This document shows, piece after piece, positions 26,334 through 35,362 of a stretch of 64,000 nt of DNA. The notes below the pieces were generated by a model. It saw nothing but the letters and a program-made list of their open reading frames with translations, searched no databases and was not told the DNA's origin. The DNA comes from Xanthomarina spongicola (lineage in GTDB: Bacteria; Bacteroidota; Bacteroidia; Flavobacteriales; Flavobacteriaceae). The position numbers and the translations under genes are program-made. Positions within the stretch are counted from its first letter, which is position 1, and every line of letters starts with the position of its first letter. The DNA is taken from contig NZ_QGGP01000001.1 of the NCBI RefSeq assembly GCF_003148645.1, positions 744,001 to 808,000 on the forward strand, written 5' to 3'.

Positions 26334-27236
26334 TTAACTTCTCGAATAGGTTATGAATGAAAAGTTGTATTGATGTTTTTCATCTTTTGCATGGAAGCTA
26401 TTGTTTGTTTCTTTCCAAATATTTAAATCTATTTTTGGAAAAAAAGTATCTGCATCAAAATTTTCATGCACTCGAGTCAGTTCAATTTTATCAGCAAAAG
26501 GCATGGCTTGTTTATAGATTTCACCTCCACCAATAACAAAAGGTTGTTTGTCTGATTTTGAAGCATCAAATGCATCTTCTAGATTATTTACAACAATAAC
26601 ACCACTTGGTACTTTATAATTGTCTTGCCTAGTTATAACAACATGTGTTCTGTTTGGTAAAGGTTTTGGAAAACTCTCAAATGTCTTCCTTCCCATAATA
26701 ATATGGTGACCATTTGTAAGCTCTTTAAAACGCTTTAAGTCGTCACTTAAATGCCAGATAAGTTGGTTGTCTTTTCCAATGGCATCATTTTCTCCAGCTG
26801 CAACAATGAGTGTAATTTCAGATTTTTTAGAAACTTTTAAAGGTCTTTTTATTTCGGCAGGTAACGGATACTCTTTTTCTACTTGTTGTTGTAGTTCTGC
26901 AATGCGTTTTTTCTGTTTAGCAACCATGCTATTAAGTTGCTTTTCCTCCCAGTTTTTACTTAATAATTTTGAAGTTACAAACACATTAAATACATGATAA
27001 ATGAAGATAAATAACCAAGCTAAAATGGCAAAGACAAACCAATTAATTCCAAAAAACGTGACGTCTTTACCAATATTAAGAACTAGATTGGCGACAATTA
27101 AAAAAACAGCGCCAATTAAGAATACAACAAAGTGCGCATACAAACGTTTTTTTTGCTTTATGCGTTTTTGAGCAGTTTTAATTAACTCTAATTGCTCTTT
27201 GTCTATTTGAGGAATCTCTTTCTTCTTGCCGAACAT
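26334..27236 (-). CDS. folA: Dihydrofolate reductase fused to an N-terminal 2TM domain
   Basis: 300 residues. Residues 15-118 are a 2TM domain: two membrane helices (about 33-54 and 62-88) inside basic/amphipathic flanks. Residues 141-300 are a complete DHFR: ITLIVAAGENDAIGKDNQLIWHL, the acidic active-site segment SDDLKRFKELT, IIMGRKTFESFP, PNRTHVVITRQ and FVIGGGEIYKQA. DHFR reduces dihydrofolate with NADPH to supply thyA and one-carbon metabolism. The fusion would hold the enzyme at the inner membrane, which is unusual since DHFR is normally soluble. thyA is 3.3 kb upstream on the same strand. Confidence 0.92.
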   Translation of the reverse strand: MFGKKKEIPQIDKEQLELIKTAQKRIKQKKRLYAHFVVFLIGAVFLIVANLVLNIGKDVTFFGINWFVFAILAWLFIFIYHVFNVFVTSKLLSKNWEEKQLNSMVAKQKKRIAELQQQVEKEYPLPAEIKRPLKVSKKSEITLIVAAGENDAIGKDNQLIWHLSDDLKRFKELTNGHHIIMGRKTFESFPKPLPNRTHVVITRQDNYKVPSGVIVVNNLEDAFDASKSDKQPFVIGGGEIYKQAMPFADKIELTRVHENFDADTFFPKIDLNIWKETNNSFHAKDEKHQYNFSFITYSRS

Positions 27237-27281
27237 AATGTGTTATTATAATATGTAAAGTTAGCATATTTCTAGGGATCT

Positions 27282-28095
27282 TTAGAAATAGATGGTCATT
27301 AAAATTTGCATTTCAGTTTCTACAGGTTTTCCATCTTTATAACCTGGTTCCTTGAATTTTGGCATTCGTTTTAAGACATTTATGACCTCGGCAGCCATTT
27401 CTTTTTTATGAGCTTTAGCTGTAATGTTTTCAGCTTTTCCTTTTTTATTTATAGTGAAATTTACCAAGAATTGAGTGGATTTATCTAAAGGGAAAAGCTT
27501 GTCTGCTAATTCATAATTAACGCTTAATTTAATATAATCTGCAACTTTGTTGGTAGTACATTCTTTTAAGGCCTCGTAATTTAATGTTTCATCGCAGTTT
27601 TTGTAGACTGGAAATTTGTCGGGTTTTTCTGATTTAAGGTTAGTTATTTTAAATTTTATTGGCAAAAAATATGGCACTCTCACAGGTTTGCCATCTACAT
27701 AACCTGGCTTTAATTTTGGTAGTAATTTAATTGTACGAATAGCTTCGATTTCTAACTCAGGATATGGAGATCTAGCTTTAATATCTATTATTTCTCCATT
27801 TGTAGATATTTTAAAAAAAAACAGAAATTTTTACTATAGTCTCATCTGGTAAATTTAATTTATCAGCCACTCTCACATTAAAGTTTTTAGCAATGTGACT
27901 ATTCATTCTTTCATTAAAGCACTCTTTTAAAGCCTGATTCCCCATGTTTTCATCACAACCTTTATAGATTGGAACACGTTCTACTAAAGCAAATGACACA
28001 TCATCTGAATCGTTAGTGTTTTTGGGAATTATTGTTTCTTGAGAAAAAGCAAATAGACTAGTTGCAAAAAAAAGAAGTATTAAGTTGTATTTCAT
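27282..28095 (-). pseudogene. Frameshifted two-module TonB-C-domain protein
   Basis: Two reading frames joined here make one protein. The first (28095 to 27811) has a signal peptide and KGCDENMGNQALKECF, then stops inside a run of nine T on the minus strand (about 27812-27820). Removing one T restores KISTNGEIIDIK in frame and leads through to the second frame ending at 27282. The restored protein has two TonB-C-like modules, the second with YKNCDETLNYEALKECT. It resembles the intact neighbour at 29133-29660. A sequencing error in the homopolymer, phase-variable slippage or true decay are all possible. Confidence 0.75.
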
Positions 28096-28202
28096 GTACT
28101 GGGTTTTTATTAAATAACACCAATTAATATGGTTGATTATAATGTAACCAACAAAAATATATGAGTGTCTGCAAGCTAACTATGAAAAGTCTATTAAGCA
28201 AA

Positions 28203-28240
28203 CAAAAAAAGTGCTTTCTTAAATTGAAAGCACTTTCTTG
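28203..28240 (-). terminator. Terminator of the FnIII lipoprotein gene
   Basis: Stem AAAGTGCTTTC / GAAAGCACTTT (28208-28218 and 28226-28236), 7-nt loop, followed on the minus strand by a T-run (complement of 28202-28208). Confidence 0.88.
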
Positions 28241-28277
28241 TTTAATAGTAATTACAAATAGTGGATAATTAAATTAA

Positions 28278-28943
28278 TTACTCTCTGCTTCCAATGAGAG
28301 TTCCACTAATTCCTTTTGCAGTGTTTTCCCAAGTTCCTTCTAGGTCATCTCCAGTAATTTGAGATTCACTTGTGCTTCCGTTTTCTGTAACAGAAGTTAC
28401 AGAACCATCAACATTTATTGTTGCGCTAATAGTAAGAATTGTTTCCATAGCGTTATTTGAATAAGAAGATCCAGAAACAAAAGTCCCACTATCTGAAATC
28501 ACCATTATCCAAGTTCCAGTGTCGTCGCCTGAGTAAGTTCCACTCCATGTTCCTGCAAAAGGGGAAGGAGCCATAACTGTACTAAATAAAACAACTCCGC
28601 TTTCCGTACTAATATTAGTACTTGAGCATAACGCTTGCACATAAAAGCTATATGAGGTATCTGGTGTTAGGCCATCGATACTAACTGAGTTTTGCGAAGT
28701 CATAATAACTGTCCCATTTCCAGGAGTAAACCCAGCAGGACCATATTCAACTTTAACTTCGGTAATATCATTAGAATTTCCCCAATTTAAAACTGCACTT
28801 GTGTCTGTTATTTCTGTAATTGATAAGCCAAAAGGAGTTTCGCATACTTCGATTATTGGGTCACTGTTATTGTTGTCATCATCACTAGAACAAGATTGAA
28901 AAGTAAGTGCGAAAACTGTTAATAATAAAAATAATTTTTTCAT
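28278..28943 (-). CDS. Lipoprotein with a fibronectin type III domain
   Basis: 221 residues. A lipoprotein signal ends in LTFQSC, then SSDDDNNNSDP linker. Residues 36-125 are an FnIII domain (TDTSAVLNWGN, VEYGPAGFTPG, LTPDTSYSFYVQALC). Residues 130-221 form a beta-rich module with GTWSGTYSGDDTGTW and ITGDDLEGTWENTAKGISGTL, reminiscent of a lipocalin-like strand pattern. It is a surface or periplasmic protein of unknown role. It lies between two TonB-C-domain genes and has its own terminator. Confidence 0.7.
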   Translation of the reverse strand: MKKLFLLLTVFALTFQSCSSDDDNNNSDPIIEVCETPFGLSITEITDTSAVLNWGNSNDITEVKVEYGPAGFTPGNGTVIMTSQNSVSIDGLTPDTSYSFYVQALCSSTNISTESGVVLFSTVMAPSPFAGTWSGTYSGDDTGTWIMVISDSGTFVSGSSYSNNAMETILTISATINVDGSVTSVTENGSTSESQITGDDLEGTWENTAKGISGTLIGSRE

Positions 28944-29132
28944 AATAAAGGTGTTTTTAATAAGTGATTATACACTGAGCTTTTCGGTGTATTTACTATT
29001 AATTAAAATGAAAAGGGGGGATTTACTTTAATGATATTCAGTAAGTTAGTAAAATTTAATGAGATAGTAGTTAAAATAGGACCAAAGCATTGATTTAATG
29101 TCCGAAGCTTTAGTTTTTATTACCGAGTACAA

Positions 29133-29660
29133 TTAAGTTTTATTTTTTTTGTCAAGTTTTTTTTGTTCTCTTTTTGATAAAGGCTTTTTGTTTTCAACAG
29201 TAAAAACAATTGGTAATGTGTAAGGTACTACAACAGCCTTTCCACGTAGATATCCGGGTTTGTCTAGATTAGGGATTAGTTTAATGACTCTTATAGTTTC
29301 TTTCTCTAATTCTTTATGTGGCGCAATTACTTTAATATCTTTTATTTCACCATTTACACCAATTTTAAAGTAAGCCATAATTCTAACCTTACCTTCAGGC
29401 AGATTTAAATTTCTAGCTTTATTAATATTAAAATTTTTACTTATTAAAGTAGATATTTGAGAACCCATACATTGTTTAAGAGCTTGATTTCCCATATTCT
29501 CATCACAACCAGAATAAACAGGAACATTTTCTATAATAGCAAAAGGAACTTCATCAGATTCTTCGTTAACTTCTTTTATGCCTAATTCAGTCGTATTTTT
29601 TTCTTGAGAAAAAGTTATAAAACTTGCTACAAAGAGTAATAAAAATATGTTAAGTTTCAT
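29133..29660 (-). CDS. TonB-C-domain protein without a TonB anchor
   Basis: 175 residues with a signal peptide (MKLNIFLLLFVASFITFSQ). A domain of about 110 residues (CDENMGNQALKQCM ... YFKIGVNGEIKDIKVIAPHKELEKETIRVIKLIPNLDKPGYLRGKAVVVPYTLPIVF) matches the TonB C-terminal fold seen in many Bacteroidota energy-transducer-like proteins. There is no membrane anchor or Pro-rich linker, so it is not a working TonB. The tail is strongly basic (KREQKKLDKKNK). It follows thyA by 14 bp and is similar to the frameshifted gene at 27282-28095. Confidence 0.78.
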   Translation of the reverse strand: MKLNIFLLLFVASFITFSQEKNTTELGIKEVNEESDEVPFAIIENVPVYSGCDENMGNQALKQCMGSQISTLISKNFNINKARNLNLPEGKVRIMAYFKIGVNGEIKDIKVIAPHKELEKETIRVIKLIPNLDKPGYLRGKAVVVPYTLPIVFTVENKKPLSKREQKKLDKKNKT

Positions 29661-29674
29661 GAATTGGGTTTTAA

Positions 29675-30499
29675 TTAAACAGCTACAACGCCTTTAATAT
29701 GTGGATGTGGATTGTAGTCTACCAACGTAAAATCTTCAAATTTAAAATCGAAAATATCTTTTACATCTGGGTTAATCAGCATTTTTGGGAGTGGTCTTGG
29801 ATCTCTGGACAATTGTAATTCTAATTGCTCTTTATGGTTATTATAAATATGTGCATCGCCAAATGTGTGGATAAATTCTCCAGCTTGGTAGCCACATACT
29901 TGTGCCATCATCATGGTAAACAACGCATAAGAAGCTATGTTAAAAGGCACACCTAAAAAGATATCTGCACTACGTTGGTATAACTGACACGATAATTTTC
30001 CATCTGCTACATAAAACTGAAAAAACGCATGACAAGGAGGAAGCGCAGCTTTGCCATTGGCTACATTTTCGCTAAAACTTTTAGATGTATCTGGTAATAC
30101 TGAAGGGTTCCAAGCAGAAACCAGCATACGTCTGCTGTTTGGGTTTTTCTTTAACGTATCGACAATCTCCTTTATCTGGTCCACTTCGTCGCTATTCCAG
30201 TTTCTCCATTGATGGCCATAAACAGGACCTAAGTCTCCATTTTCGTCTGCCCAGTCATTCCAGATACGAACACCATTTTCTGTTAAATAGTCAATATTTG
30301 TATCTCCTTTCAAAAACCAAAGCAATTCGTATATTATCGATTTTAAATGTAGTTTTTTGGTTGTTACCATTGGGAAACCTTCGCTTAAATCAAAACGCAT
30401 TTGGTAGCCAAAAACACTTTTTGTTCCTGTTCCTGTTCTGTCTCCTTTTTCATTTCCGTTCTCTAGAACGTGTTTAACTAAGTCGTGATATTGCTTCAT
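29675..30499 (-). CDS. thyA: Thymidylate synthase
   Basis: 274 residues from ATG at 30499; a GTG two codons upstream (30505) lies in the hairpin leader and is unlikely. Landmarks: [34 protein letters not shown]-like [23 protein letters not shown], the catalytic cysteine in [11 protein letters not shown], and [20 protein letters not shown]. It methylates dUMP with methylene-tetrahydrofolate to give dTMP and dihydrofolate, which folA recycles. A hairpin repeat ends 6 nt before the start codon. Confidence 0.95.
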   Translation of the reverse strand: MKQYHDLVKHVLENGNEKGDRTGTGTKSVFGYQMRFDLSEGFPMVTTKKLHLKSIIYELLWFLKGDTNIDYLTENGVRIWNDWADENGDLGPVYGHQWRNWNSDEVDQIKEIVDTLKKNPNSRRMLVSAWNPSVLPDTSKSFSENVANGKAALPPCHAFFQFYVADGKLSCQLYQRSADIFLGVPFNIASYALFTMMMAQVCGYQAGEFIHTFGDAHIYNNHKEQLELQLSRDPRPLPKMLINPDVKDIFDFKFEDFTLVDYNPHPHIKGVVAV

Positions 30500-30505
30500 G
30501 TTCAC

Positions 30506-30523
30506 TTCCTGCGAAGGCAGGAA
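30506..30523. repeat. Short palindromic repeat at the thyA start
   Basis: TTCCTGC-GAAG-GCAGGAA, the same core as at 57887-57906. On the minus strand it forms a hairpin whose last base is exactly 6 nt before the thyA ATG. This type of hairpin is common between genes in Flavobacteriaceae. Confidence 0.8.
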
Positions 30524-30565
30524 TCTTGTTTTAATTCAACTTAAATATTCAAAAAATAAAAATAG

Positions 30566-30596
30566 AAAAAAGCTTCAAATCTAAAGGATAGAAGCT
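30566..30596 (-). terminator. Terminator of the nucleoside transporter gene
   Basis: On the minus strand AGCTTC / GAAGCT (30596-30591 and 30576-30571) with a 14-nt loop, followed by TTTTTT. It lies about 75 bp after the transporter stop codon. Confidence 0.65.
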
Positions 30597-30669
30597 CAAT
30601 TTAATATTAAAAGTTATTAACTAATTATTTTACGAGAGATAGTGATAATTTATCTGAGGCGATTAGCCA

Positions 30670-32385
30670 CTAGCCAATTATCATTCCAGCGATTGTTGCA
30701 GAGATTAAAGAAGCTATGGTTCCACCAATTAGGGCTTTCATGCCAAATTCAGATAACACTTTTCGTTGTCCTGGAGCAAGAGAGCCAATGCCACCAATTT
30801 GGATTCCAATAGAAGCAAAGTTTGCAAAACCACAAAGCATGTAGGTTGCCATAATAATAGATTTGTTATAGTTTAAATGCATTTCATTTGCAACGTTTTT
30901 CAAGTCGGCTAATTGTATATAACCAACAAATTCGCTTGCAGCAAGTTTGATGCCTAATAGTTGTCCCATCATCATAATATCTTCACTTGCCACTCCAATT
31001 AACCACATTAAAGGCGCAAAAATGGTTCCTAGAATAGCTTCAAGAGAAAGAGCAGGATATGGTGTGTTTGCAGCCATCCAAGTATTGATGGTAGAAAAAT
31101 CTCCTATCCAACCCAGAATTCCATTTATCATAGCAATAAAGGCAACAAAAACTAAAAGCATGGCTCCAACATTTACGGCTAATCTTAACCCTTCTGTTGT
31201 TCCATTAGCAATGGCATCTAAGATATTAGAGCCAATCTTTTCTGATGAGACATCTACTTCTGTATTTATTTCTTCAGTTTGAGGATACAATATTTTGGAA
31301 ATAACAATAGCTCCAGGAGCAGCCATAACAGAAGCTGCTAATAAGTGTTTTGCATATACAAGTCTTAAAGCAGGATCGTCTCCACCAAGAAAACCAATGT
31401 AAGCTGCAAGTACAGCTCCAGCAACTGTTGCCATACCACCAATCATGACCAAAAGCATTTCGCTTTTAGTCATCTTTTCCAGATAGGCTTTTATTAGAAG
31501 TGGTGCTTCTGTCTGACCTAAAAAGATATTTCCAGCAACACTTAAACTTTCAGCTCCAGATATTTTTAAGAGTTTGGTTAATAGCATAGCCATTAATTTA
31601 ACTACTTTTTGAATGATGCCTAAATAAAATAAAACAGACGTTAATGCAGAAAAGAAAATGATGGTAGGTAATACCTGAAATGCAAAAATAAATCCGAAGG
31701 TGTCCATGTCTACTACTAGGCCTTCGAATAGAAATTTACTTCCAGCTCTAGTGAAATCTAAAATGCTTATAAAAACCTGACCTACAGATTCGAAGGCACT
31801 CTGGATAAAAGGCACCTTTAAAACACCAATGGCAATTATTAGTTGAAATGCTAAACCAATTCCAACAGTTTTCCAGTTAATAGCTTTTTTGTTTGAGCTA
31901 AATAGAAAAGCAATAAATATTAAGGATACCATTCCTAAAACACCTCTCCAAAGGCTATTAAAAGAGAAACCTTGACTTGGCTTTATTGTGTTGTCTGTTT
32001 TAGATACAGCAATTGTTTCTTCAAGTAATAATTTAGGGCTTATAAAAGAATATGTTGACTTTTTTCCTTTAAACACTAAAGTAGAATCTGTATGCTCACT
32101 AATTTTGTATTTTATTATAGATTCGTGAGGCTTATTAAAGTAAAAAACTAATAGGTTATTTTGATAAATATAATCTCCAGAAGCATTAAGAGTGTCTTTG
32201 CTAATAGTAAAATTAAATTCCCCTTTATTTAAATCTAAAGCGTCTGATTTTTGTGAAGTATATATATTTTGACTAGCATGATCTTGAATAGTTTCAAGTT
32301 GCCATTTTTTTTCTAATTCTTGAGCTTCAAGTGTTGAAGTAATTCCAAAAAAAATAGCTATAATTGCTAGTAAAAATTGTTTCAT
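30670..32385 (-). CDS. Concentrative nucleoside transporter (NupC family) with a periplasmic N-terminal domain
   Basis: 571 residues. A signal peptide (1-20) and a lipocalin-like beta domain of about 100 residues (KWQLETIQDH ... TDSTLVFKGKK) precede the transporter (about 145-571), where GNIFLGQTEAPLLIKAYLEKMT and EFVGY belong to the nucleoside and cation sites of CNT proteins. The extra domain is not part of E. coli NupC and may sense or capture a substrate. Uptake of nucleosides would feed the deoxynucleoside kinase and thyA products. A terminator separates it from thyA. Confidence 0.85.
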   Translation of the reverse strand: MKQFLLAIIAIFFGITSTLEAQELEKKWQLETIQDHASQNIYTSQKSDALDLNKGEFNFTISKDTLNASGDYIYQNNLLVFYFNKPHESIIKYKISEHTDSTLVFKGKKSTYSFISPKLLLEETIAVSKTDNTIKPSQGFSFNSLWRGVLGMVSLIFIAFLFSSNKKAINWKTVGIGLAFQLIIAIGVLKVPFIQSAFESVGQVFISILDFTRAGSKFLFEGLVVDMDTFGFIFAFQVLPTIIFFSALTSVLFYLGIIQKVVKLMAMLLTKLLKISGAESLSVAGNIFLGQTEAPLLIKAYLEKMTKSEMLLVMIGGMATVAGAVLAAYIGFLGGDDPALRLVYAKHLLAASVMAAPGAIVISKILYPQTEEINTEVDVSSEKIGSNILDAIANGTTEGLRLAVNVGAMLLVFVAFIAMINGILGWIGDFSTINTWMAANTPYPALSLEAILGTIFAPLMWLIGVASEDIMMMGQLLGIKLAASEFVGYIQLADLKNVANEMHLNYNKSIIMATYMLCGFANFASIGIQIGGIGSLAPGQRKVLSEFGMKALIGGTIASLISATIAGMIIG

Positions 32386-32403
32386 CTGTAATTTTTAGGG
32401 TTC

Positions 32404-33021
32404 TTATCTTTTAGAAATTTCATCACGAATCTTTGCTGCTTTTTCATAGTCTTCATTGGCCACAGCTTCATCTAGTAAATTGTGTAACTCGTCAAGGGTT
32501 TTGCTTTTGTAAACGTCAATTGGAGATCCAGATTCTAACTCTTCAGCAATAAAATCGTCGACTAAAATACTATCTTCTTCATCTTCTTCGCCCTCTTTCT
32601 TCGGATTTACCTTTAAATATATTCCAGCTTTATCTAAAATATTTTTATAAGTAAAAATAGGTGCATCAAAGCGAAGTGCTAAAGCAATAGCATCACTAGT
32701 TCTGGCATCAATAATTTCTTCAATTTTATCACGTTCGCAAATTAAACTGGAATAAAAAACACCATCAACTAATTTATGAATGATTACTTGTTTGACTACA
32801 ATATCAAATCGATCTGCAAAGTTTTTAAAAAGGTCGTGAGTTAATGGTCTTGGAGGTCTAATTTCTTTTTCAAGAGCAATAGCTATTGATTGTGCTTCAA
32901 AAGCACCAATAACTATAGGTAATTTACGGTCTCCATCCACTTCATTTAAAATAAGTGCATACGCGCCATTTTGTGTTTGGCTGTAAGAAATCCCTTTGAT
33001 ATTAAGACGAACTAAACTCAT
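32404..33021 (-). CDS. Bifunctional nuclease-family protein (DUF151) with a UVR motif
   Basis: 205 residues. The domain of about 130 residues starts VRLNIKGISYSQTQNGAYALIL and holds LPIVIGAFEAQSIAIALE and DARTSDAIALALRF, the DUF151 signature. The C terminus (about 178-205, LDEAVANEDYEKAAKIRDEI) is a UvrB/UvrC-type helical motif. The plant member of DUF151 is a nuclease; bacterial roles are poorly known. It starts 18 bp upstream of the nucleoside transporter. A paired element lies between it and etfA. Confidence 0.85.
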   Translation of the reverse strand: MSLVRLNIKGISYSQTQNGAYALILNEVDGDRKLPIVIGAFEAQSIAIALEKEIRPPRPLTHDLFKNFADRFDIVVKQVIIHKLVDGVFYSSLICERDKIEEIIDARTSDAIALALRFDAPIFTYKNILDKAGIYLKVNPKKEGEEDEEDSILVDDFIAEELESGSPIDVYKSKTLDELHNLLDEAVANEDYEKAAKIRDEISKR

Positions 33022-33035
33022 AAATTTTAAAACAC

Positions 33036-33162
33036 AAAGAACTGTTTAAATTAGGACTTTACCAACTGCTTAAAGCATATTTGATGATTTTGTTTTTTTA
33101 ATTTAACAAAATCTGAGCTGTTATAGTTAGTGAATACGTAATTTAAACAGTTCTTTAGAACT
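33036..33162 (-). repeat. Highly paired element between etfA and the DUF151 gene
   Basis: Three nested stems: an outer perfect 18-bp inverted repeat (33036-33053 with 33139-33156), an inner stem of 7 bp with one G-T pair (33061-33067 with 33125-33131) and a 9-bp hairpin (33086-33094 with 33105-33113). The far side also forms AGTTCT-TT-AGAACT (33149-33162). It could be a small MITE-like repeat or a structured RNA in the etfBA-to-DUF151 message. No target-site duplication is obvious. Confidence 0.65.
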
Positions 33163-33182
33163 ATACAAGTTAAAAAAAATAT

Positions 33183-34142
33183 TTATTGTTGCGCTTTAAA
33201 AGCTTTTAATTTTTCGATTAATTTTGGAACGACTTCAAAAGCATCACCTACAATCCCATAATCTGCAGCTTTAAAAAATGGTGCTTCTGGATCTGTATTA
33301 ATAACTACTTTTACTTTACTTGCATTGATTCCTGCAAGATGTTGAATAGCTCCTGAAATTCCAATGGCAATATATAAATTAGAAGCTACTGGTTTTCCTG
33401 TTTGTCCAACGTGTTCGCTATGTGGTCTCCAGCCTAAATCACTTACTGGTTTAGAGCAAGCAGTTGCAGCACCTAAAACATCTGCTAATTCTTCAATCAT
33501 TCCCCAGTTTTCAGGACCTTTAAGTCCACGACCACCAGAAACAACTATTTCTGCATCTGCTATTGTAACTTTTCCAGATACTTTGTCAACCGATTCTACT
33601 TTTACACCATTTTCTGGAACTGAAGGAGCAAAATCTTCAGCAGTAGCGCTTGAAGAATTTTCTTTTAGACCAAAAGCATTTTTAGAAACTGCAACTAATT
33701 TTACATCTGAATTGATAGTTGTCATGTTAAAAGCTTTATTAGTAAAAGCTGTTCGTTTAACTGTAAATGGAGATGTGCTTGAAGGCGCTTCTACAACATT
33801 CGATGCAAAACCTGCATTTAAATCTATTGCTAAAAGTGGTGCTAAATATTTACAATCTGCACTAGAACTAACGATAACTACTTTCGATGCTTCTTTTGCT
33901 GCTGCTTGGGCTATAACATTTGCATAACCATTGGCATTAAAAGTCTCTAACTGTGAGTTGTTAACATTTAATACTTTATCTACACCATAATTACTTAAAA
34001 GAGATGTGTCTTCAGTATTAAAAGTAATTGCTGTTACAGTTGTTCCCATTTGGTCTGCAACTGCTTTTGCATAAGAAGCAACTTCTAAAGCTGTTTTTTT
34101 AAATTTTCCTTGTTCGGATTCTGTATATACTAAAACTGACAT
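33183..34142 (-). CDS. etfA: Electron transfer flavoprotein alpha subunit
   Basis: 319 residues. The C-terminal FAD-binding half has SGGRGLKGPENWGMIEELADVLGAA, ACSKPVSDLGWRPHSEHVGQTGKPV, IAIGISGAIQHLAGI and NTDPEAPFFKAADYGIVGD, all family hallmarks. With EtfB it carries electrons from acyl-CoA dehydrogenases to the respiratory chain. It is 108 bp downstream of etfB, separated by a short hairpin repeat; the two should be one transcript. Confidence 0.95.
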   Translation of the reverse strand: MSVLVYTESEQGKFKKTALEVASYAKAVADQMGTTVTAITFNTEDTSLLSNYGVDKVLNVNNSQLETFNANGYANVIAQAAAKEASKVVIVSSSADCKYLAPLLAIDLNAGFASNVVEAPSSTSPFTVKRTAFTNKAFNMTTINSDVKLVAVSKNAFGLKENSSSATAEDFAPSVPENGVKVESVDKVSGKVTIADAEIVVSGGRGLKGPENWGMIEELADVLGAATACSKPVSDLGWRPHSEHVGQTGKPVASNLYIAIGISGAIQHLAGINASKVKVVINTDPEAPFFKAADYGIVGDAFEVVPKLIEKLKAFKAQQ

Positions 34143-34163
34143 AAAATTTTATTTTTAAAATTT

Positions 34164-34184
34164 TTCCTGAACTTGATTCAGGAA
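34164..34184. repeat. Short palindromic repeat in the etfB-etfA gap
   Basis: TTCCTGAA-cttga-TTCAGGAA, a hairpin of the family of dispersed repeats found at 30506, 57887 and 58099, with a different core. It may slow RNA decay between the two genes. Confidence 0.7.
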
Positions 34185-34250
34185 CTCATTGTTGATTTCT
34201 GAAAAATTTCTAAAGATCCCAAAATAAATTTGAGATGATTTAGTTTGTAA

Positions 34251-34997
34251 CTAAATCACCTTAGCTTCATTATGAAGTAAGTTTACTAATTCTTCCACAT
34301 TATCTGCGTCTACTAATTTAACAGCGCCTCTTGGAGCTGGTTTTTCAAACTTAACAGATTCAGTTTCAGCATTTGCATCAATTGGTTCAAGAACATTTAA
34401 TGGTTTTTGCCTTGCCATCATTATGCCTCTCATATTTGGAATACGTAAATCGCTTTCTTCTACTAATCCTTTTTGTCCTCCAATAACTAGAGGAAGAGTT
34501 GTAGAAACAGTTTCTTTTCCACCATCAATTTCTCTAGCTGCAGTTGCATTTGTTCCTTCAATATCTAGGCTAATACAATTGTTTACAAAATTTGCTTTTA
34601 GTAAACCAGCCAGCATTCCAGGTACCATACCACCATTATAATCTATAGATTCACGACCAGCAATTACTAAATCGTAACCACCATCTTGAACCACTTTTGC
34701 TAATTGTTTTGCAACTTGAAAACCATCTGTAGCAACTGTGTTTACTCTTATAGCTCCATCTGCTCCAATAGCTAAAGCTTTACGTAAGGTTGGTTCGGTT
34801 TCAGGACCTCCAACATTAACTACATGGACGCTTGCTCCTTGTTTTTCTTTAAACCACATGGCACGAGTTAAACCAAATTCATCATTCGGATTGATAACAA
34901 ATTGAACACCATTAGTGTCAAATTTTGTGTCTCCTTCTGTAAAATTAATTTTTGAAGTCGTATCAGGTACATGACTAATACATACTAATATTTTCAT
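34251..34997 (-). CDS. etfB: Electron transfer flavoprotein beta subunit
   Basis: 248 residues. The AMP-binding subunit opens KILVCISHVPDTTSKI, with INPNDEFGLTRA, VVNVGGPETEPTLRKALAIGADGAIR, VIAGRESIDYNGGMVPG and the signature RIPNMRGIMMARQKP. It forms the heterodimer with EtfA, accepting electrons from beta-oxidation. It is first in the leftward unit etfB-etfA. Confidence 0.95.
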   Translation of the reverse strand: MKILVCISHVPDTTSKINFTEGDTKFDTNGVQFVINPNDEFGLTRAMWFKEKQGASVHVVNVGGPETEPTLRKALAIGADGAIRVNTVATDGFQVAKQLAKVVQDGGYDLVIAGRESIDYNGGMVPGMLAGLLKANFVNNCISLDIEGTNATAAREIDGGKETVSTTLPLVIGGQKGLVEESDLRIPNMRGIMMARQKPLNVLEPIDANAETESVKFEKPAPRGAVKLVDADNVEELVNLLHNEAKVI

Positions 34998-35362
34998 ATT
35001 GTTTTTATTTAAATATGTGTAATTGTTTTCAGGCTACGAAGTTAATTATTTTATTCAGAATATTTACTATGCACGCATAATAAATTTTCATTTTTTAGGA
35101 ATTAATTATGATGCTATTAAAAGGTGAGTTACATTTTTAAAAATTTGATGATTCTAGAAATATTATTGTCTAACGAAATCGCTTTTAAAAAATACAAACT
35201 TGAATTTAAGTCGTCAATTTTTATGGAGTTGTTTTTAAGTGATTTTTTATTTGGAATCTTAAAAATAAGAAAGTTTAAAAGACGATTGATTATACCAAAT
35301 AAAAATATATTATTTTCTTGCCAATAATTCTTACTTTTGCCTTTCGTAATAAAGTTATAAAA
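34998..35362. other. Gap between etfB and pdhB, promoters only
   Basis: 365 bp of very AT-rich DNA between two divergent genes. Only a pdhB -7 box and a weak minus-strand box TAACTTCG (near 35043-35036) are recognisable. Short open frames here have biased composition and no family resemblance, so I see no gene. Confidence 0.6.
35332..35339 (+). promoter_or_regulatory. -7 box of pdhB
   Basis: TACTTTTG, a full match to TAnnTTTG, 23 bp before the pdhB ATG at 35363. No TTG stands at the expected distance. Confidence 0.55.

Noticed and set aside
30085-30477. Antisense frame of 130 residues opposite thyA
   Set aside because: No promoter or start context, and it is the mirror of a strongly conserved enzyme gene.
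33364-33927. Antisense open frame of 187 residues opposite etfA
   Set aside because: Ser/Thr/Pro/Ala-rich translation typical of the reverse complement of a real gene; etfA is well supported.
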